Of a stretch of DNA of 64,000 nt, positions 19,052 through 27,708 are shown in pieces. The notes under the pieces are model-generated. The model saw only the letters and a list, made by a program, of their open reading frames with translations. It ran no database searches and was not told where the DNA came from. Numbering within the stretch: the stretch's first letter is position 1; every line of letters begins with the position of its first letter. Position numbers and translations under genes: made by a program. The stretch covers positions 1 through 64,000 of the forward strand of contig JABDLD010000075.1 in assembly GCA_013001885.1 (NCBI GenBank). Reading direction: 5' to 3'. The DNA is from Lysobacterales bacterium. Lineage in GTDB: Bacteria > Pseudomonadota > Gammaproteobacteria > Xanthomonadales > SZUA-36.

Positions 19052-19438
19052 ATGCAGACTTTTCAATCACTGGCAGCGCCTGCCGGCCGGGTGCTTATCT
19101 CACTTCTTTTCGTTATTACCGGAATCAACAAGATCACCGGCTTCGAAGGTACGCAGGCTTACATGGAATCCGTCGGCGTACCGGGCATGCTGTTGCCGCT
19201 GGTAATCGCCCTCGAGCTACTGGGCGGCCTGGCCGTCATATTGGGTTGGCATACCCGCATTGCGGCCTTTCTGTTGGCCGGTTTTTGCCTGCTGAGCGCC
19301 GTCATCTTTCACGCCAATTTTGGCGACCAGATGCAAATGTTGATGTTTCTCAAGAACCTGGGCATCGCGGGCGGCTTCCTGATGATCGTCTCTCTCGGCG
19401 CGGGCCCGTTTTCAATCGACAACCGGAAGCGGAGTTGA
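19052..19438 (+). CDS. DoxX family membrane protein
   Basis: 128 residues, four membrane helices (VLISLLFVITGINKITGF; LPLVIALELLGGLAVILGW; FLLAGFCLLSAVIFH; a last helix near 105-120). It matches the DoxX/YqjF family of small quinone-associated membrane proteins. GGAGG is eight bases before the ATG, which fixes the start. It is the first gene of the doxX-pirin-reductase operon, one base before the pirin start. Confidence 0.88.
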   Translation: MQTFQSLAAPAGRVLISLLFVITGINKITGFEGTQAYMESVGVPGMLLPLVIALELLGGLAVILGWHTRIAAFLLAGFCLLSAVIFHANFGDQMQMLMFLKNLGIAGGFLMIVSLGAGPFSIDNRKRS

Positions 19439-19439
19439 C

Positions 19440-20297
19440 ATGAGTAACTCTCACCGGCCGAAAGACAGCCGCGAGATCGTGGCCACCACGCCGGGCGTAC
19501 CGGCGACGGACGGCGACGGAGTACGAATGACGCGTGTGATCGGCTCCCCGGAGCTGAACATGCTCGACCCCTTCCTGCTACTCGACGCTTTCGAGTCTGA
19601 CCAGCCGCAAGACTACATTGGCGGCTTCCCCAGCCATCCGCACCGCGGTTTCGAAACCGTGACCTATCTGCTGGCCGGCCGCATGCGGCACAAGGACAAC
19701 GCCGGTAACGAAGGCGTGATAGAACCCGGCGGCGTTCAATGGATGACGGCCGGCAGAGGCATTGTTCACTCCGAAATGCCAGAGCAGGAAAACGGCCTTC
19801 TGATGGGTTTTCAGCTGTGGGTCAACCTGCCCGCCCGGGCCAAAATGTCGGCACCCGGCTACCAGGAGTTTTCGCCCGCGGAAACCCCGCTGGAGGTACG
19901 TGACAACGGTGCGGAAATTCGCGTGATTGCCGGCACCACCGATGAAGGCACGACGGGTGCGGTGAAGAACGAATTTGTTCACCCCACTTACCTGGACGTT
20001 TCGTTGCCCGCGGGCCAGTCATTCTCGCAGCAGGTCGATCCGAGCGACAACGCATTTCTTTTCGTCATTGACGGAGAGCTCGAAACCGGCGCTCGGAACA
20101 CACCGTTGGGCAGAAGAACGCTGGGGATCCTGGGTGAGGGCGGGAGCGTGGAGGCGCGCACAGCGGCCGGCGCCCGCTTCCTGCTGGTATCGGCTCAGCC
20201 CCTGAATGAGCCGGTCGCCCGCGGCGGCCCGTTCGTCATGAACACGAAAGAAGAAATCATCAAGGCCTTCGAAGATTACCGACACAACCGATTCTGA
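19440..20297 (+). CDS. Pirin-family protein (YhaK/YhhW type)
   Basis: 285 residues, a bicupin. The metal-binding N-terminal motif HPHRGFETVTYLLAG and the downstream GIVHSEMP supply the His/Glu ligands for iron. Several bacterial pirins are quercetin dioxygenases or redox sensors; which applies here is unknown. The gene is coupled to doxX and followed by the hydroquinone reductase, fitting a quinone-stress role. Confidence 0.9.
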   Translation: MSNSHRPKDSREIVATTPGVPATDGDGVRMTRVIGSPELNMLDPFLLLDAFESDQPQDYIGGFPSHPHRGFETVTYLLAGRMRHKDNAGNEGVIEPGGVQWMTAGRGIVHSEMPEQENGLLMGFQLWVNLPARAKMSAPGYQEFSPAETPLEVRDNGAEIRVIAGTTDEGTTGAVKNEFVHPTYLDVSLPAGQSFSQQVDPSDNAFLFVIDGELETGARNTPLGRRTLGILGEGGSVEARTAAGARFLLVSAQPLNEPVARGGPFVMNTKEEIIKAFEDYRHNRF

Positions 20298-20317
20298 ACT
20301 GAACAAAGGACACGAAA

Positions 20318-21289
20318 ATGGGACTTCTCGTTAAAGGAAAATGGGTCGACCGCTGGTACGACACCGAAGGACACAAAGGACATTTTGTGCGCAGCGCCGC
20401 CAGGTTTCGCAACTGGGTTACGGCTGACGGCAGCCCCGGCCCGAGTGGGCGCGGCGGTTTCAAAGCTGAAGCAGGCCGGTATCACCTGTACGTATCATTG
20501 GCCTGTCCATGGGCTAACCGGGCCCTGATCTTCAGGCACCTTAAAGGCCTGGAGGAAATGGTCAGCCTGTCGGTGGTGCACTGGCACATGGCCGAACACG
20601 GCTGGACTTTTCAACCGGGTGACGGCGTCATTCCCGACCCGTTGATCAACGCCCGATACATGCACGAAATCTATACCCAAGCCGACCCCGACTACTCGGG
20701 CCGGGTGACTGTGCCGGTGTTGTGGGATAAACAGGAAGGAACCGTAGTTTCCAATGAGTCATCAGAAATCATCCGGATGTTCAACAGCGCGTTCGACGGC
20801 TTGGGCGCGAAAGCGGGCGACTATTATCCTGCTGATTTGCATAACCAGATTGACGAGATCAACGCGCGGATCTACAGCTGCGTGAACAACGGAGTTTATA
20901 AAGCCGGCTTCGCTACTTCGCAGGAGGCCTACGAAGAAGCGTTGGAACCCCTGTTTGAAACCCTGGACTGGCTGGAGCACCGCCTGGCCTCACGGCGTTA
21001 CCTGTTGGGAGACCGCCTGACCGAGGCGGACTGGCGGTTGTTCACCACACTGGTCCGCTTCGACCCGGTCTACGTGGGACATTTCAAATGCAATATCCGC
21101 CGGGTCGCCGACTACCCAAATCTTTCAGCTTACACGAGAGACCTGTATCAGCATGAGGGCGTGGCGGAAACCATCGACATGCACCACATCAAGCACCACT
21201 ACTATGTGAGTCACACGATGATCAACCCGACCGGTGTGGTGCCGGCAGGACCAAAAATGGACCTTTGGGCGCCGCACGGGCGGGGCTGA
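20318..21289 (+). CDS. yqjG: Glutathionyl-hydroquinone reductase (YqjG/ECM4-like GST)
   Basis: 323 residues. The catalytic Cys is in SLACPWANRAL at position 63, the same position as in E. coli YqjG. NESSEIIRMFNSAF near 150 and the C-terminal FDPVYVGHFKCNIRR are family signatures. It reduces glutathionyl-hydroquinones to hydroquinones using glutathione, protecting against quinone arylation. It is the third gene of the LysR-controlled operon, 20 bases after pirin. Confidence 0.93.
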   Translation: MGLLVKGKWVDRWYDTEGHKGHFVRSAARFRNWVTADGSPGPSGRGGFKAEAGRYHLYVSLACPWANRALIFRHLKGLEEMVSLSVVHWHMAEHGWTFQPGDGVIPDPLINARYMHEIYTQADPDYSGRVTVPVLWDKQEGTVVSNESSEIIRMFNSAFDGLGAKAGDYYPADLHNQIDEINARIYSCVNNGVYKAGFATSQEAYEEALEPLFETLDWLEHRLASRRYLLGDRLTEADWRLFTTLVRFDPVYVGHFKCNIRRVADYPNLSAYTRDLYQHEGVAETIDMHHIKHHYYVSHTMINPTGVVPAGPKMDLWAPHGRG

Positions 21290-21295
21290 GGAAGG

Positions 21296-21321
21296 ACCGG
21301 CCCGCGTTCCCGCGGGCTGGT
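21296..21321. terminator. GC-rich hairpin between convergent genes
   Basis: Arms 21296-21306 and 21311-21321 pair over 11 bp (one G-U) around a four-base loop, exactly filling the gap between the reductase stop and the SOUL stop. No U-run follows on either strand, so it may be a bidirectional pause or barrier and not a classical intrinsic terminator. Confidence 0.4.
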
Positions 21322-21942
21322 TCAACGTAACTGAACGGGAATCAGAATTTCATTCCGGCGCATGAACCAGGGTTTGAAGGGCGGATCGTAGCGGGCCCAC
21401 ACGGGCTTGCCCATTTGCCTGTATTCACTTTTGGTAATCCAGTTCTGAAGCTCCTCGAGATGCTTTCGGTAATTTTTCTGCGTCCATCGCCCGGAAAAAC
21501 GGATTGCGGCCGCCCGGTAGGCGGGTACTTCACGAATGAAAACGTCCGGATCGGTTGGCTGCGGAATGGTATCCATGCTGTAACTGGCAGGCATCATGAA
21601 GCTCACCGCCCAACCATCCTGAGCCGGGCGCTGTTCGACTGGCGAGGTCATCGCTATTTTTTCCGATCGTTTTTTCTGCGAGACCGGTGATGTCATCGCT
21701 ATTTTGTCCTGCGCCTGATTATCACCCGAGATGTAGTTGAACAGTTTTCTGAACGCGCGTCCTCCCGCGTCCTCAAAATCATCGTCCACCAGGGTTTCGG
21801 CCACGATGGACGGTTCGTAGTCACGCACCTCGATGTCCTCATCGGCATGAACCACGGTGAATTGAGCTTCTTCAATCGCCACCAGGCTGTCCATTGGAAA
21901 AGCGGCCAGTGCAAAAACAAAAACCATCAGTGCTTTCCTCAT
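21322..21942 (-). CDS. SOUL family heme-binding protein, secreted
   Basis: 206 residues from the ATG at 21942, which has GGAG upstream and begins a signal peptide (MRKALMVFVFALAAFPMDSL). The SOUL/HBP motifs are clear: FTVVHADEDIEVRDYEPSIV, FNYISGDNQAQDKIAMTSPV and a second AMTSPV. SOUL proteins bind heme or porphyrin; the role in bacteria is poorly known. It lies 28 bases after the preceding gene of the putative light operon and is probably its last member. Confidence 0.88.
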   Translation of the reverse strand: MRKALMVFVFALAAFPMDSLVAIEEAQFTVVHADEDIEVRDYEPSIVAETLVDDDFEDAGGRAFRKLFNYISGDNQAQDKIAMTSPVSQKKRSEKIAMTSPVEQRPAQDGWAVSFMMPASYSMDTIPQPTDPDVFIREVPAYRAAAIRFSGRWTQKNYRKHLEELQNWITKSEYRQMGKPVWARYDPPFKPWFMRRNEILIPVQLR

Positions 21943-21970
21943 GGGCGAGACTCCGATTGTGCATTGCGCA

Positions 21971-22477
21971 TCAGAAATTGCGTGAATCATAGGCCCAGTG
22001 CAGCAGGGCCTGGCGCTGGCGCGGGCGGCACATCAGGTCGCCTTTCACGCAGTTCTTGCGGATTTGCGCTATGTGGCGCGTCATCGCTTTCCAGCGTTTC
22101 ACCTGACGTTCATCGTCCTCGCAGCGGCGTCCCATGTAGTAGCGGCAGTACCATTGAAACCAGCCGCGCGGGTCATTTTCCCAAATCCAGCCCTTGTCGC
22201 GCCAGTAGGACAGCGGCTTGGACGCGTCGACCCCAAAAAAATTCAGGTCGTTTTCCCGCTTTTCCGGGCTCAGCTTGGCTTTTTCAAACCACTCGGCAGG
22301 AAATTCGTCCTGACAGTCGGTCATGTACTTTCCGCCGAAGATTCCCATTTTCAGCATCTGTTCAGGACTCAGCTCCGGTTTGAACTCGGGGTGGAAATTT
22401 TCTCCAGCCGGCTCAGACCGTTCGTATTCGTAATCGGTTTGCATTTTATCGTTGACGATGACGGTTTTCGGGCGCAA
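21971..22477 (-). CDS. Conserved-looking protein of unknown function, Trp/Tyr-rich
   Basis: 168 residues from a TTG at 22477; AGGAG lies eight bases upstream and overlaps the preceding stop, so this start is favoured over the ATG at 22444. The sequence is highly charged with a striking aromatic core (KGWIWENDPRGWFQWYCRYY, then MGRRCEDDERQVKRW) and a Cys-rich end (RKNCVKGDLMCRPRQRQALL). There is no signal peptide or membrane helix. I do not recognise the family. Its position between a CFA-like methyltransferase and the SOUL protein argues it acts in the same pathway. Confidence 0.7.
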   Translation of the reverse strand: MRPKTVIVNDKMQTDYEYERSEPAGENFHPEFKPELSPEQMLKMGIFGGKYMTDCQDEFPAEWFEKAKLSPEKRENDLNFFGVDASKPLSYWRDKGWIWENDPRGWFQWYCRYYMGRRCEDDERQVKRWKAMTRHIAQIRKNCVKGDLMCRPRQRQALLHWAYDSRNF

Positions 22478-22488
22478 GAGACGGGCTC

Positions 22489-23751
22489 CTAAATTGTTTT
22501 TAACCGGCTTTCCGGCTTGGCGAACAGGATTTGCACGTCGGATATAGCCCGTTCCATGAAGGCGCCTTCACAGTAACAAAGGTAGTAGTCCCACATCCGG
22601 ATAAACGCTTCCGAGAATCCCTGCTCGCGAACTTCGTCAATCCGGGCAAAAAAATTGTCGCGCCAGCGCTGCAGGGTGGTGGCATAGTGCAGGCCGATGT
22701 CCTCCAGCCCCAGCAGCCGCATATCAGTCTGTCGCGCCACGCAGTCTGTCATCACGGCGGACGAGGGCAGACCACTGCCGGGAAAAATGTAACGCTGAAT
22801 GAAGTCGATCGATTTACGGTATTCCTCATAGCGCTGGTCGACAATGGTGATGGCCTGGATCAGCATGGCGCCGTCCGGCTTCAGAAGCTCGCTGCATTTG
22901 CTGAAGTAAATATCGAAAAGACCGTGATCGATCGCCTCGATCATTTCAATTGACACCAGTTTGTCGAATTGACCCTCCAGCTTTCTGAAGTCTTCGAACA
23001 ACAGCGTGATCCGATCGCTCAGGCCCGCCGCGGCAACCCGTTCCCGGGCTTTTTCGTACTGTTCCTGCGAAATAGTGGTCGTGGTAACTCGGCAACCGTA
23101 ATTTTGCGCCGCGTAAATGGCGAATCCGCCCCAGCCGGTGCCGATTTCCACGACGTGGTCATCCGGCTTGAGTTGCAACCGCTCGCAAATATGCTGCATA
23201 CGGGCAATTTGCGCTTCGTGCAGGCTGGTTTTATCATCCGCAAAAATGGCTGATGAATACATCATCGTCTGATCCAGCCACAGAGCGAAAAACTCGTTAC
23301 CGAGATCATAGTGAGCCGAGATGTTGCGCCGGGCGCCCTCATGGGTATTGCGGTTAATCCAGTGAAAAAGTTTTTGCAACGGCTCGGTGAAACGCGCGGC
23401 CCCCGTCTCCATCCCGTCGAGCACCCGTCGATTCTGCAGCAGCAAGCGGACCACCGTCACCAGGTCATCGCAATCCCAGTAGCCGTGCATGTACGCTTCA
23501 CCACCGCCGATGGAGCCGCCAAATGCGATCTCACTGTAAAAGCGGGGATCGTTGACTCGAATGGCTGCCTGGATACCGGCACCGTCCTCCGCGCCGTAAC
23601 GGTATTCTCTGTCGCCGTCCGTCAAAATCAGGGTTCCGCATTCCAGTCCTTCGAGCTGACGCGTGACCATCCGCCGCGCCAGCCCGTCGAGCATGCTGGG
23701 TTTTACGGTGCCGGCCAGGTGGCGCGGGGATGCGAGCGAAACTGATCTCAT
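22489..23751 (-). CDS. Cyclopropane-fatty-acid-synthase-like SAM methyltransferase (copy 1)
   Basis: 420 residues from the ATG at 23751, which overlaps the DUF1365 stop by ATGA. An N-terminal SCP2-like region (GTLILTDGDREYRYG; FGGSIGGGEAYMHGYWDCDD) precedes the methyltransferase core with DHVVEIGTGWGGFAIYAA as the SAM motif, SIEMIEAIDHG and FIQRYIFPGSGLPS. Family members methylate or cyclopropanate double bonds of phospholipid acyl chains. With an FAD oxidase-like protein and DUF1365 next door, a modified acyl product such as a methylated or furan fatty acid is possible. Confidence 0.9.
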   Translation of the reverse strand: MRSVSLASPRHLAGTVKPSMLDGLARRMVTRQLEGLECGTLILTDGDREYRYGAEDGAGIQAAIRVNDPRFYSEIAFGGSIGGGEAYMHGYWDCDDLVTVVRLLLQNRRVLDGMETGAARFTEPLQKLFHWINRNTHEGARRNISAHYDLGNEFFALWLDQTMMYSSAIFADDKTSLHEAQIARMQHICERLQLKPDDHVVEIGTGWGGFAIYAAQNYGCRVTTTTISQEQYEKARERVAAAGLSDRITLLFEDFRKLEGQFDKLVSIEMIEAIDHGLFDIYFSKCSELLKPDGAMLIQAITIVDQRYEEYRKSIDFIQRYIFPGSGLPSSAVMTDCVARQTDMRLLGLEDIGLHYATTLQRWRDNFFARIDEVREQGFSEAFIRMWDYYLCYCEGAFMERAISDVQILFAKPESRLKTI

Positions 23752-24524
23752 TTGAATTTCCCCGCCGCGGACTCCGTTTTTCCAGGGTGGTCGTGCACCG
23801 GCGCTCCTTTGAGCCACAGTTTCAGCGCCTGCCAGTGAATGGCGGTAATGATTTTCAACGTCATGAACGGGAAGTTGAACAGCACGCCGGCCAGTGAGCG
23901 TGCGTTCAGCTCCCGACGCTTGAGCATCATGGTGACATCGAAGATTTTCTCTCCCTTACGCGCATTTTCCATGTGGACGGTCAACGCATCGTTCGGCGGG
24001 TTGAAGCGCCAGTCGTAGTCGACGTCCATTTGCATGAACGGCGAAACATGCATTTCTTTTTCTGGAAAGTAGCGCTTATGGGCTTGTGACCCGCGGTTCA
24101 TGCTTTGCGGCAAAACATAACAATGCTGCTCGCCCCACGGCGTGTTGTTTACTTCGGCCACGATCGTCTCCAGTTCCGTATCATCCGCGTTATAACAGTA
24201 ATAAAAACTGACGGGATTGAAAACGTATCCGAAATAACTCAATTGAGTCAACAGCCGGATCGGCCCGTCGGGCGCAGTGCCGGTTTTCCCCCGGACGAGT
24301 TCACGCACAGCCCGGTCGAGCGAAACGGCCGGATCACCCAGGTGGTCCTTGCGGCGGAAGCGGGCCAGGGCCGGGCGCCGGGCCGACCACAACCAGCGGT
24401 TCCGGAACAACTCCGGGATTTCCGCCAGGTCGAGATACATCATGAACAGACGGTAGGTGAACGCGTGCTCGACAGGAGCCGTTCGCCGATGCCTAACCTG
24501 TCCTGAGTAAATAGCGCTTTTCAT
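23748..24524 (-). CDS. DUF1365 family protein
   Basis: 258 residues from the ATG at 24524 (overlapping the FAD gene by 32 bases). It shows the DUF1365 pattern VRHRRTAPVEHAFTYRLFM, the central LTQLSYFGYVFNPVSFYYCY and KEMHVSPFMQMDVDYDWRF. There is a hydrophobic stretch near the C-terminus (FNFPFMTLKIITAIHWQALK). Its function is not established; it nearly always accompanies COG2907-type FAD proteins and CFA-like methyltransferases, often in light- or singlet-oxygen-induced clusters. Confidence 0.9.
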   Translation of the reverse strand: MKSAIYSGQVRHRRTAPVEHAFTYRLFMMYLDLAEIPELFRNRWLWSARRPALARFRRKDHLGDPAVSLDRAVRELVRGKTGTAPDGPIRLLTQLSYFGYVFNPVSFYYCYNADDTELETIVAEVNNTPWGEQHCYVLPQSMNRGSQAHKRYFPEKEMHVSPFMQMDVDYDWRFNPPNDALTVHMENARKGEKIFDVTMMLKRRELNARSLAGVLFNFPFMTLKIITAIHWQALKLWLKGAPVHDHPGKTESAAGKFK

Positions 24525-25797
24525 CGCTCTGCTGATCACTGCCGGAGAGATCCTGCTGGAAATGTTGCAGCGCGGAAAGGGCGCTGACCACACCGTCCTC
24601 GTGAAAACCATAACGCCAATAAGCGCCGCAGTAGTAGGTGCGCCGCGGGCCATTGATGTTGCGGTGCATCTTTTGCGCCGTCACTGCCTGTTCGGTGAAA
24701 ACCGGATGCGAGTAACTGATGGTCTGGATGATTTTGTCCGGATCAATAGCCTGCGTGTTGTTGAGCGTGACGCAAAACTGGACCGGCGCATCGAGGCTCT
24801 GCAGGATATTCATGTTGTACGTCAACGCCACCTTGCCGTCTGGATCGGTTGGTCCGTCCGGGACGTGGTAATTCCAGGCGGCCCAGGCCAGGCGGCGTTT
24901 TGGCATCAGGGTGTCGTCCGTGTGCAAAACCGCCTCGTTCTGCTGATACTGGATGGCCCCGAGTACTTCACGTTCCTGCGGACTGGGGTCGGCCAGCAGT
25001 TCAAGGGCCTGGTCGCTGTGGCAGGCCAGGAACACGCGGTCGAAACATTCAACGCCGGAACCCTTCACCTTGACCTCGACGTGCTCCGGGTGCCGGCGAA
25101 TCCATTCGACTGGCGAATCGAGGCGAATTCGATCGCGGTGACCCGCGACCAGCTTATCAAGGTAAGTCCGTGAGCCGCCTTTGATCACGCGCCAGGTGGG
25201 GCGGTCATTAACCGACAGCAGTCCATGGTTTTGGAAAAATCGAATAAAGAACGCGGCCGGCACGGCGCGCATTCCACCCGGTGTAGCCGACCAGATCGCC
25301 GCCCCCATCGGAACGATGTAGTGGTCGACAAACCCCGGCGAGTAGCCGTTACGGTCCAGGTAGTCACCGAGGGAAATCGTGTTGCCGGGATCGTCGAGCA
25401 AGCCGGGGGCTTCGCGATTGAACCGTAGGATGTCTATCAGCATCCGGTAAAACGAAGGCTTCAGCAGGTTACTGCGCTGCGCGAAAACCGCGTTGAGCGA
25501 CGCACCGTTGTATTCCAACCCGGTGCGTTCGTTGCGGACACTGAAGCTCATGTCGCTGTCCTGCGACTCAACTCCCAGCTCGTCCAGCAGGGCGATAAAA
25601 TTGGGGTAGGTCCTGTCGTTGAAAACGATAAAGCCGGTATCGACCGCCCACTGTTGGCCGGCTGCAGACACATCAACCGTGTTGGTGTGTCCACCGATCC
25701 GCTGATCGGCTTCGAAAACGGTGATCTCGTGGTCGGGGGCTAGCCTGTAGGCTGCGACGTTCCCGGCGATACCGGTTCCGACGATGGCGATTTTCAT
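24493..25797 (-). CDS. FAD-dependent amine-oxidase-like oxidoreductase (COG2907 type)
   Basis: 434 residues from the ATG at 25797, beginning MKIAIVGTGIAGNVAAYRL, the dinucleotide-binding motif. The motif GGHTNTVDVSA follows, with AVDTGFIVFNDRTYPNF near 65; the C-terminal GPRRTYYCGAYWRYGFHEDG closes the FAD site. These are predicted NAD/FAD-binding desaturase or oxidase proteins; the substrate is probably the lipid made by the CFA-like enzymes. The ORF could be extended 20 residues upstream but would then overlap the lipocalin stop. Confidence 0.9.
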   Translation of the reverse strand: MKIAIVGTGIAGNVAAYRLAPDHEITVFEADQRIGGHTNTVDVSAAGQQWAVDTGFIVFNDRTYPNFIALLDELGVESQDSDMSFSVRNERTGLEYNGASLNAVFAQRSNLLKPSFYRMLIDILRFNREAPGLLDDPGNTISLGDYLDRNGYSPGFVDHYIVPMGAAIWSATPGGMRAVPAAFFIRFFQNHGLLSVNDRPTWRVIKGGSRTYLDKLVAGHRDRIRLDSPVEWIRRHPEHVEVKVKGSGVECFDRVFLACHSDQALELLADPSPQEREVLGAIQYQQNEAVLHTDDTLMPKRRLAWAAWNYHVPDGPTDPDGKVALTYNMNILQSLDAPVQFCVTLNNTQAIDPDKIIQTISYSHPVFTEQAVTAQKMHRNINGPRRTYYCGAYWRYGFHEDGVVSALSALQHFQQDLSGSDQQSDEKRYLLRTG

Positions 25798-25801
25798 GCC
25801 G

Positions 25802-26329
25802 TTACCACTGTTGGGGAATACGCTGTAATTCAGAGGTGTCGTAGCCGGAGTCTGCAATGAACTGCACGGCGTCCCGAAATTCCCTGTCGCTCATTTCAGG
25901 TGAGCGCGCCATCAACCAGACATAGTCACGCTTGTTGCGGCCGATGATCGTTATCGAGTACTCCGGGTCCAGGTAAATGATCCGGTAGTCTCCCTTGAAT
26001 GGCCAGACGAATTGCATGCCCCACTCGGCGTTGGTTTCGGTGTCGCGTATGAATCCTCTCGGGTGATACTCTTTTTCAGGGCCGTCGAATCCATCCTTGC
26101 GAAAAGTGAAGGTTGTGGCGATCGTGCCATCGTCGTCCAGGCGATAGGATTCCACGGCGTTGTGCGCGCCTTGCTCGACAAAAGTCGGGATGTTCGCAAT
26201 GACGTACCAATCGCCCATGAACCGGTCCAGGTCCACGTAATCAACGGTCTCCAGGGTGGGCAGACTGGCCTGGCACCCGGCCAGCACGGCGGCGCCTGCG
26301 AGCGTTAAAACTTTTTTCTGAAGTTTCAT
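25802..26329 (-). CDS. Outer-membrane lipocalin, Blc-like lipoprotein
   Basis: 175 residues from the ATG at 26329 with AGGA just upstream. The signal peptide ends in a lipobox (AAVLAGC), so Cys19 is probably lipidated. The lipocalin signature is DLDRFMGDWYVIANIPTFVE, with YIIYL-type strands and the C-terminal helix DREFRDAVQFIADSGYDTSE. Blc-type lipocalins bind lysophospholipids or fatty acids at the outer membrane. It fits as a carrier or repair protein for the modified lipid. It lies four bases from the genes on both sides. Confidence 0.92.
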   Translation of the reverse strand: MKLQKKVLTLAGAAVLAGCQASLPTLETVDYVDLDRFMGDWYVIANIPTFVEQGAHNAVESYRLDDDGTIATTFTFRKDGFDGPEKEYHPRGFIRDTETNAEWGMQFVWPFKGDYRIIYLDPEYSITIIGRNKRDYVWLMARSPEMSDREFRDAVQFIADSGYDTSELQRIPQQW

Positions 26330-26333
26330 TTTC

Positions 26334-27146
26334 CTATCCTCTGTGCCCGGTTTCGTTTCCGTCCAGCTCACTATCGCTCCTGGGCCGGCCCGGGATGAAA
26401 GCGTTAGTCCGGCGAATGTAATCCTGGTAGGCGGGCCGCCGGCCGGCGATGTCTTTTTCCAGCATGGCAACACCGGAAACACGTACCAGCAGGAAGGTCA
26501 TCAAAAGCGGTGCCACAATGGCCCACCAGGCGCCGGCGGACAGGGCGAAAAGATAAAACCCCCACCAGATGACGGCTTCGCCAAAGTAGTTGGGATGGCG
26601 GGTATATCGCCACAATCCGGTATCCAGAACGTCGTTTTCCGAGCGCTTTTCACTGCGAAACCGCGTGAGCTGGTAGTCACCAACGACCTCGAAGAACATG
26701 CCGATCAGCCACAGGGCGACGGCTGCGAAATCAAGTGGCCCAAGTGGTGTCCGCCCGGCGACAGCCGCGACGGCGGGCAAGACGACCACCCAGGCCAGAA
26801 AACCTTGCAGGAGAAACACGATGTACAGGCTTTTCCATTCGAAAAACGGTTGGTTATTCCGCCGAATCTCCTGGTATCGGCGGTCTTCCGGTTCTCCGTG
26901 ATTGCGAATGGTAATGTGTGCCGATAGGCGCACGGCCCACACGGCCGCCAGCACCAGCAGAAGCGTCGTCCGGGTTCCGGTCGAGTCGGCCGCAACTACA
27001 TAGGCCACCAGACCCAGCAGGATCATCAATGACCACAGGCTATCCACAATACTGACATCCCGGCGCACCACGCTGACCAGCCAGGCAATAACCGAAGCCG
27101 TCAGCACTGCGGCCAGCGAGTAGAACCATGCGTTGAAATCAAGCAT
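26334..27146 (-). CDS. DUF1295 membrane protein (steroid-5-alpha-reductase-like fold)
   Basis: 270 residues from the ATG at 27146 (GAGG nine bases upstream). About seven membrane helices. The hallmark C-terminal stretch is GLWRYTRHPNYFGEAVIWW followed by WWAIVAPLLMTFLLVRVSGV and AYQDYIRRTNAFIPG, as in DUF1295 and isoprenylcysteine methyltransferase/5-alpha-reductase relatives. These use NADPH or SAM on lipid substrates; here the activity is unknown. It overlaps the DUF2878 stop by eight bases. Confidence 0.92.
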   Translation of the reverse strand: MLDFNAWFYSLAAVLTASVIAWLVSVVRRDVSIVDSLWSLMILLGLVAYVVAADSTGTRTTLLLVLAAVWAVRLSAHITIRNHGEPEDRRYQEIRRNNQPFFEWKSLYIVFLLQGFLAWVVVLPAVAAVAGRTPLGPLDFAAVALWLIGMFFEVVGDYQLTRFRSEKRSENDVLDTGLWRYTRHPNYFGEAVIWWGFYLFALSAGAWWAIVAPLLMTFLLVRVSGVAMLEKDIAGRRPAYQDYIRRTNAFIPGRPRSDSELDGNETGHRG

Positions 27147-27708
27147 GCTGAGAAGCCTCACACTCTTCCCGCGGCTGTGTCGAGGGGCGACTTTCGCTGA
27201 ACCCGTCCAGGCGGATGGCCAGCCACACAAGCGCCGGCATCGCGACCGCCCAGATGACCGTTAATGCAACCAGTGCATTCACCGGTTCGACGAATTGCAT
27301 GGCGCCGAGCCGCTCGCCTGCTAGATAGCTTAGCGGTCCGCCTGCCGCCCCAGCAAGGACAGCCACCAACACCCTGTTTCGCATCCACTTCATCGAAACA
27401 TTGAGCGTTGTGGCAAACAGTGCCCACATGGCCAGGATCCAGTAAGGAGCGAATCCGGCAGCCCAGATGCCGTTCGGATAGCTTACCCAGCCGGCAAACA
27501 CCAGCAGACTGTCCGCAACCAAGCCGATCGCAACGGCGCAAAGAACGAGCTGCAGTTCGGCGAGGGGGCGCCTGGCTATTGACAGGTGCAGCCCAACCGC
27601 GGCCAGCACCGCTAAAGGTCCGATCCAGGGAAAACCGTTGGCCGCCCCCAGCACGCACGAGAACCAGCCCGCCTGGAAGGCGGCGAAGTTGACGAGTAAG
27701 TGCTTCAC
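27139..27708 (-). CDS. DUF2878 family membrane protein
   Basis: 189 residues from a GTG at 27708 with GGAG seven bases upstream and a GTGA overlap with the preceding methyltransferase. Four to five helices (LLVNFAAFQAGWFSCVLGAA; LVLCAVAIGLVADSLLVFAG; FAPYWILAMWALFATTLNV). Small DUF2878 proteins are usually found next to DUF1295 and CFA-like genes; biochemical role unknown. A longer ORF reading to 27768 lies inside the upstream gene and is not preferred. Confidence 0.85.
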   Translation of the reverse strand: MKHLLVNFAAFQAGWFSCVLGAANGFPWIGPLAVLAAVGLHLSIARRPLAELQLVLCAVAIGLVADSLLVFAGWVSYPNGIWAAGFAPYWILAMWALFATTLNVSMKWMRNRVLVAVLAGAAGGPLSYLAGERLGAMQFVEPVNALVALTVIWAVAMPALVWLAIRLDGFSESRPSTQPREECEASQHA

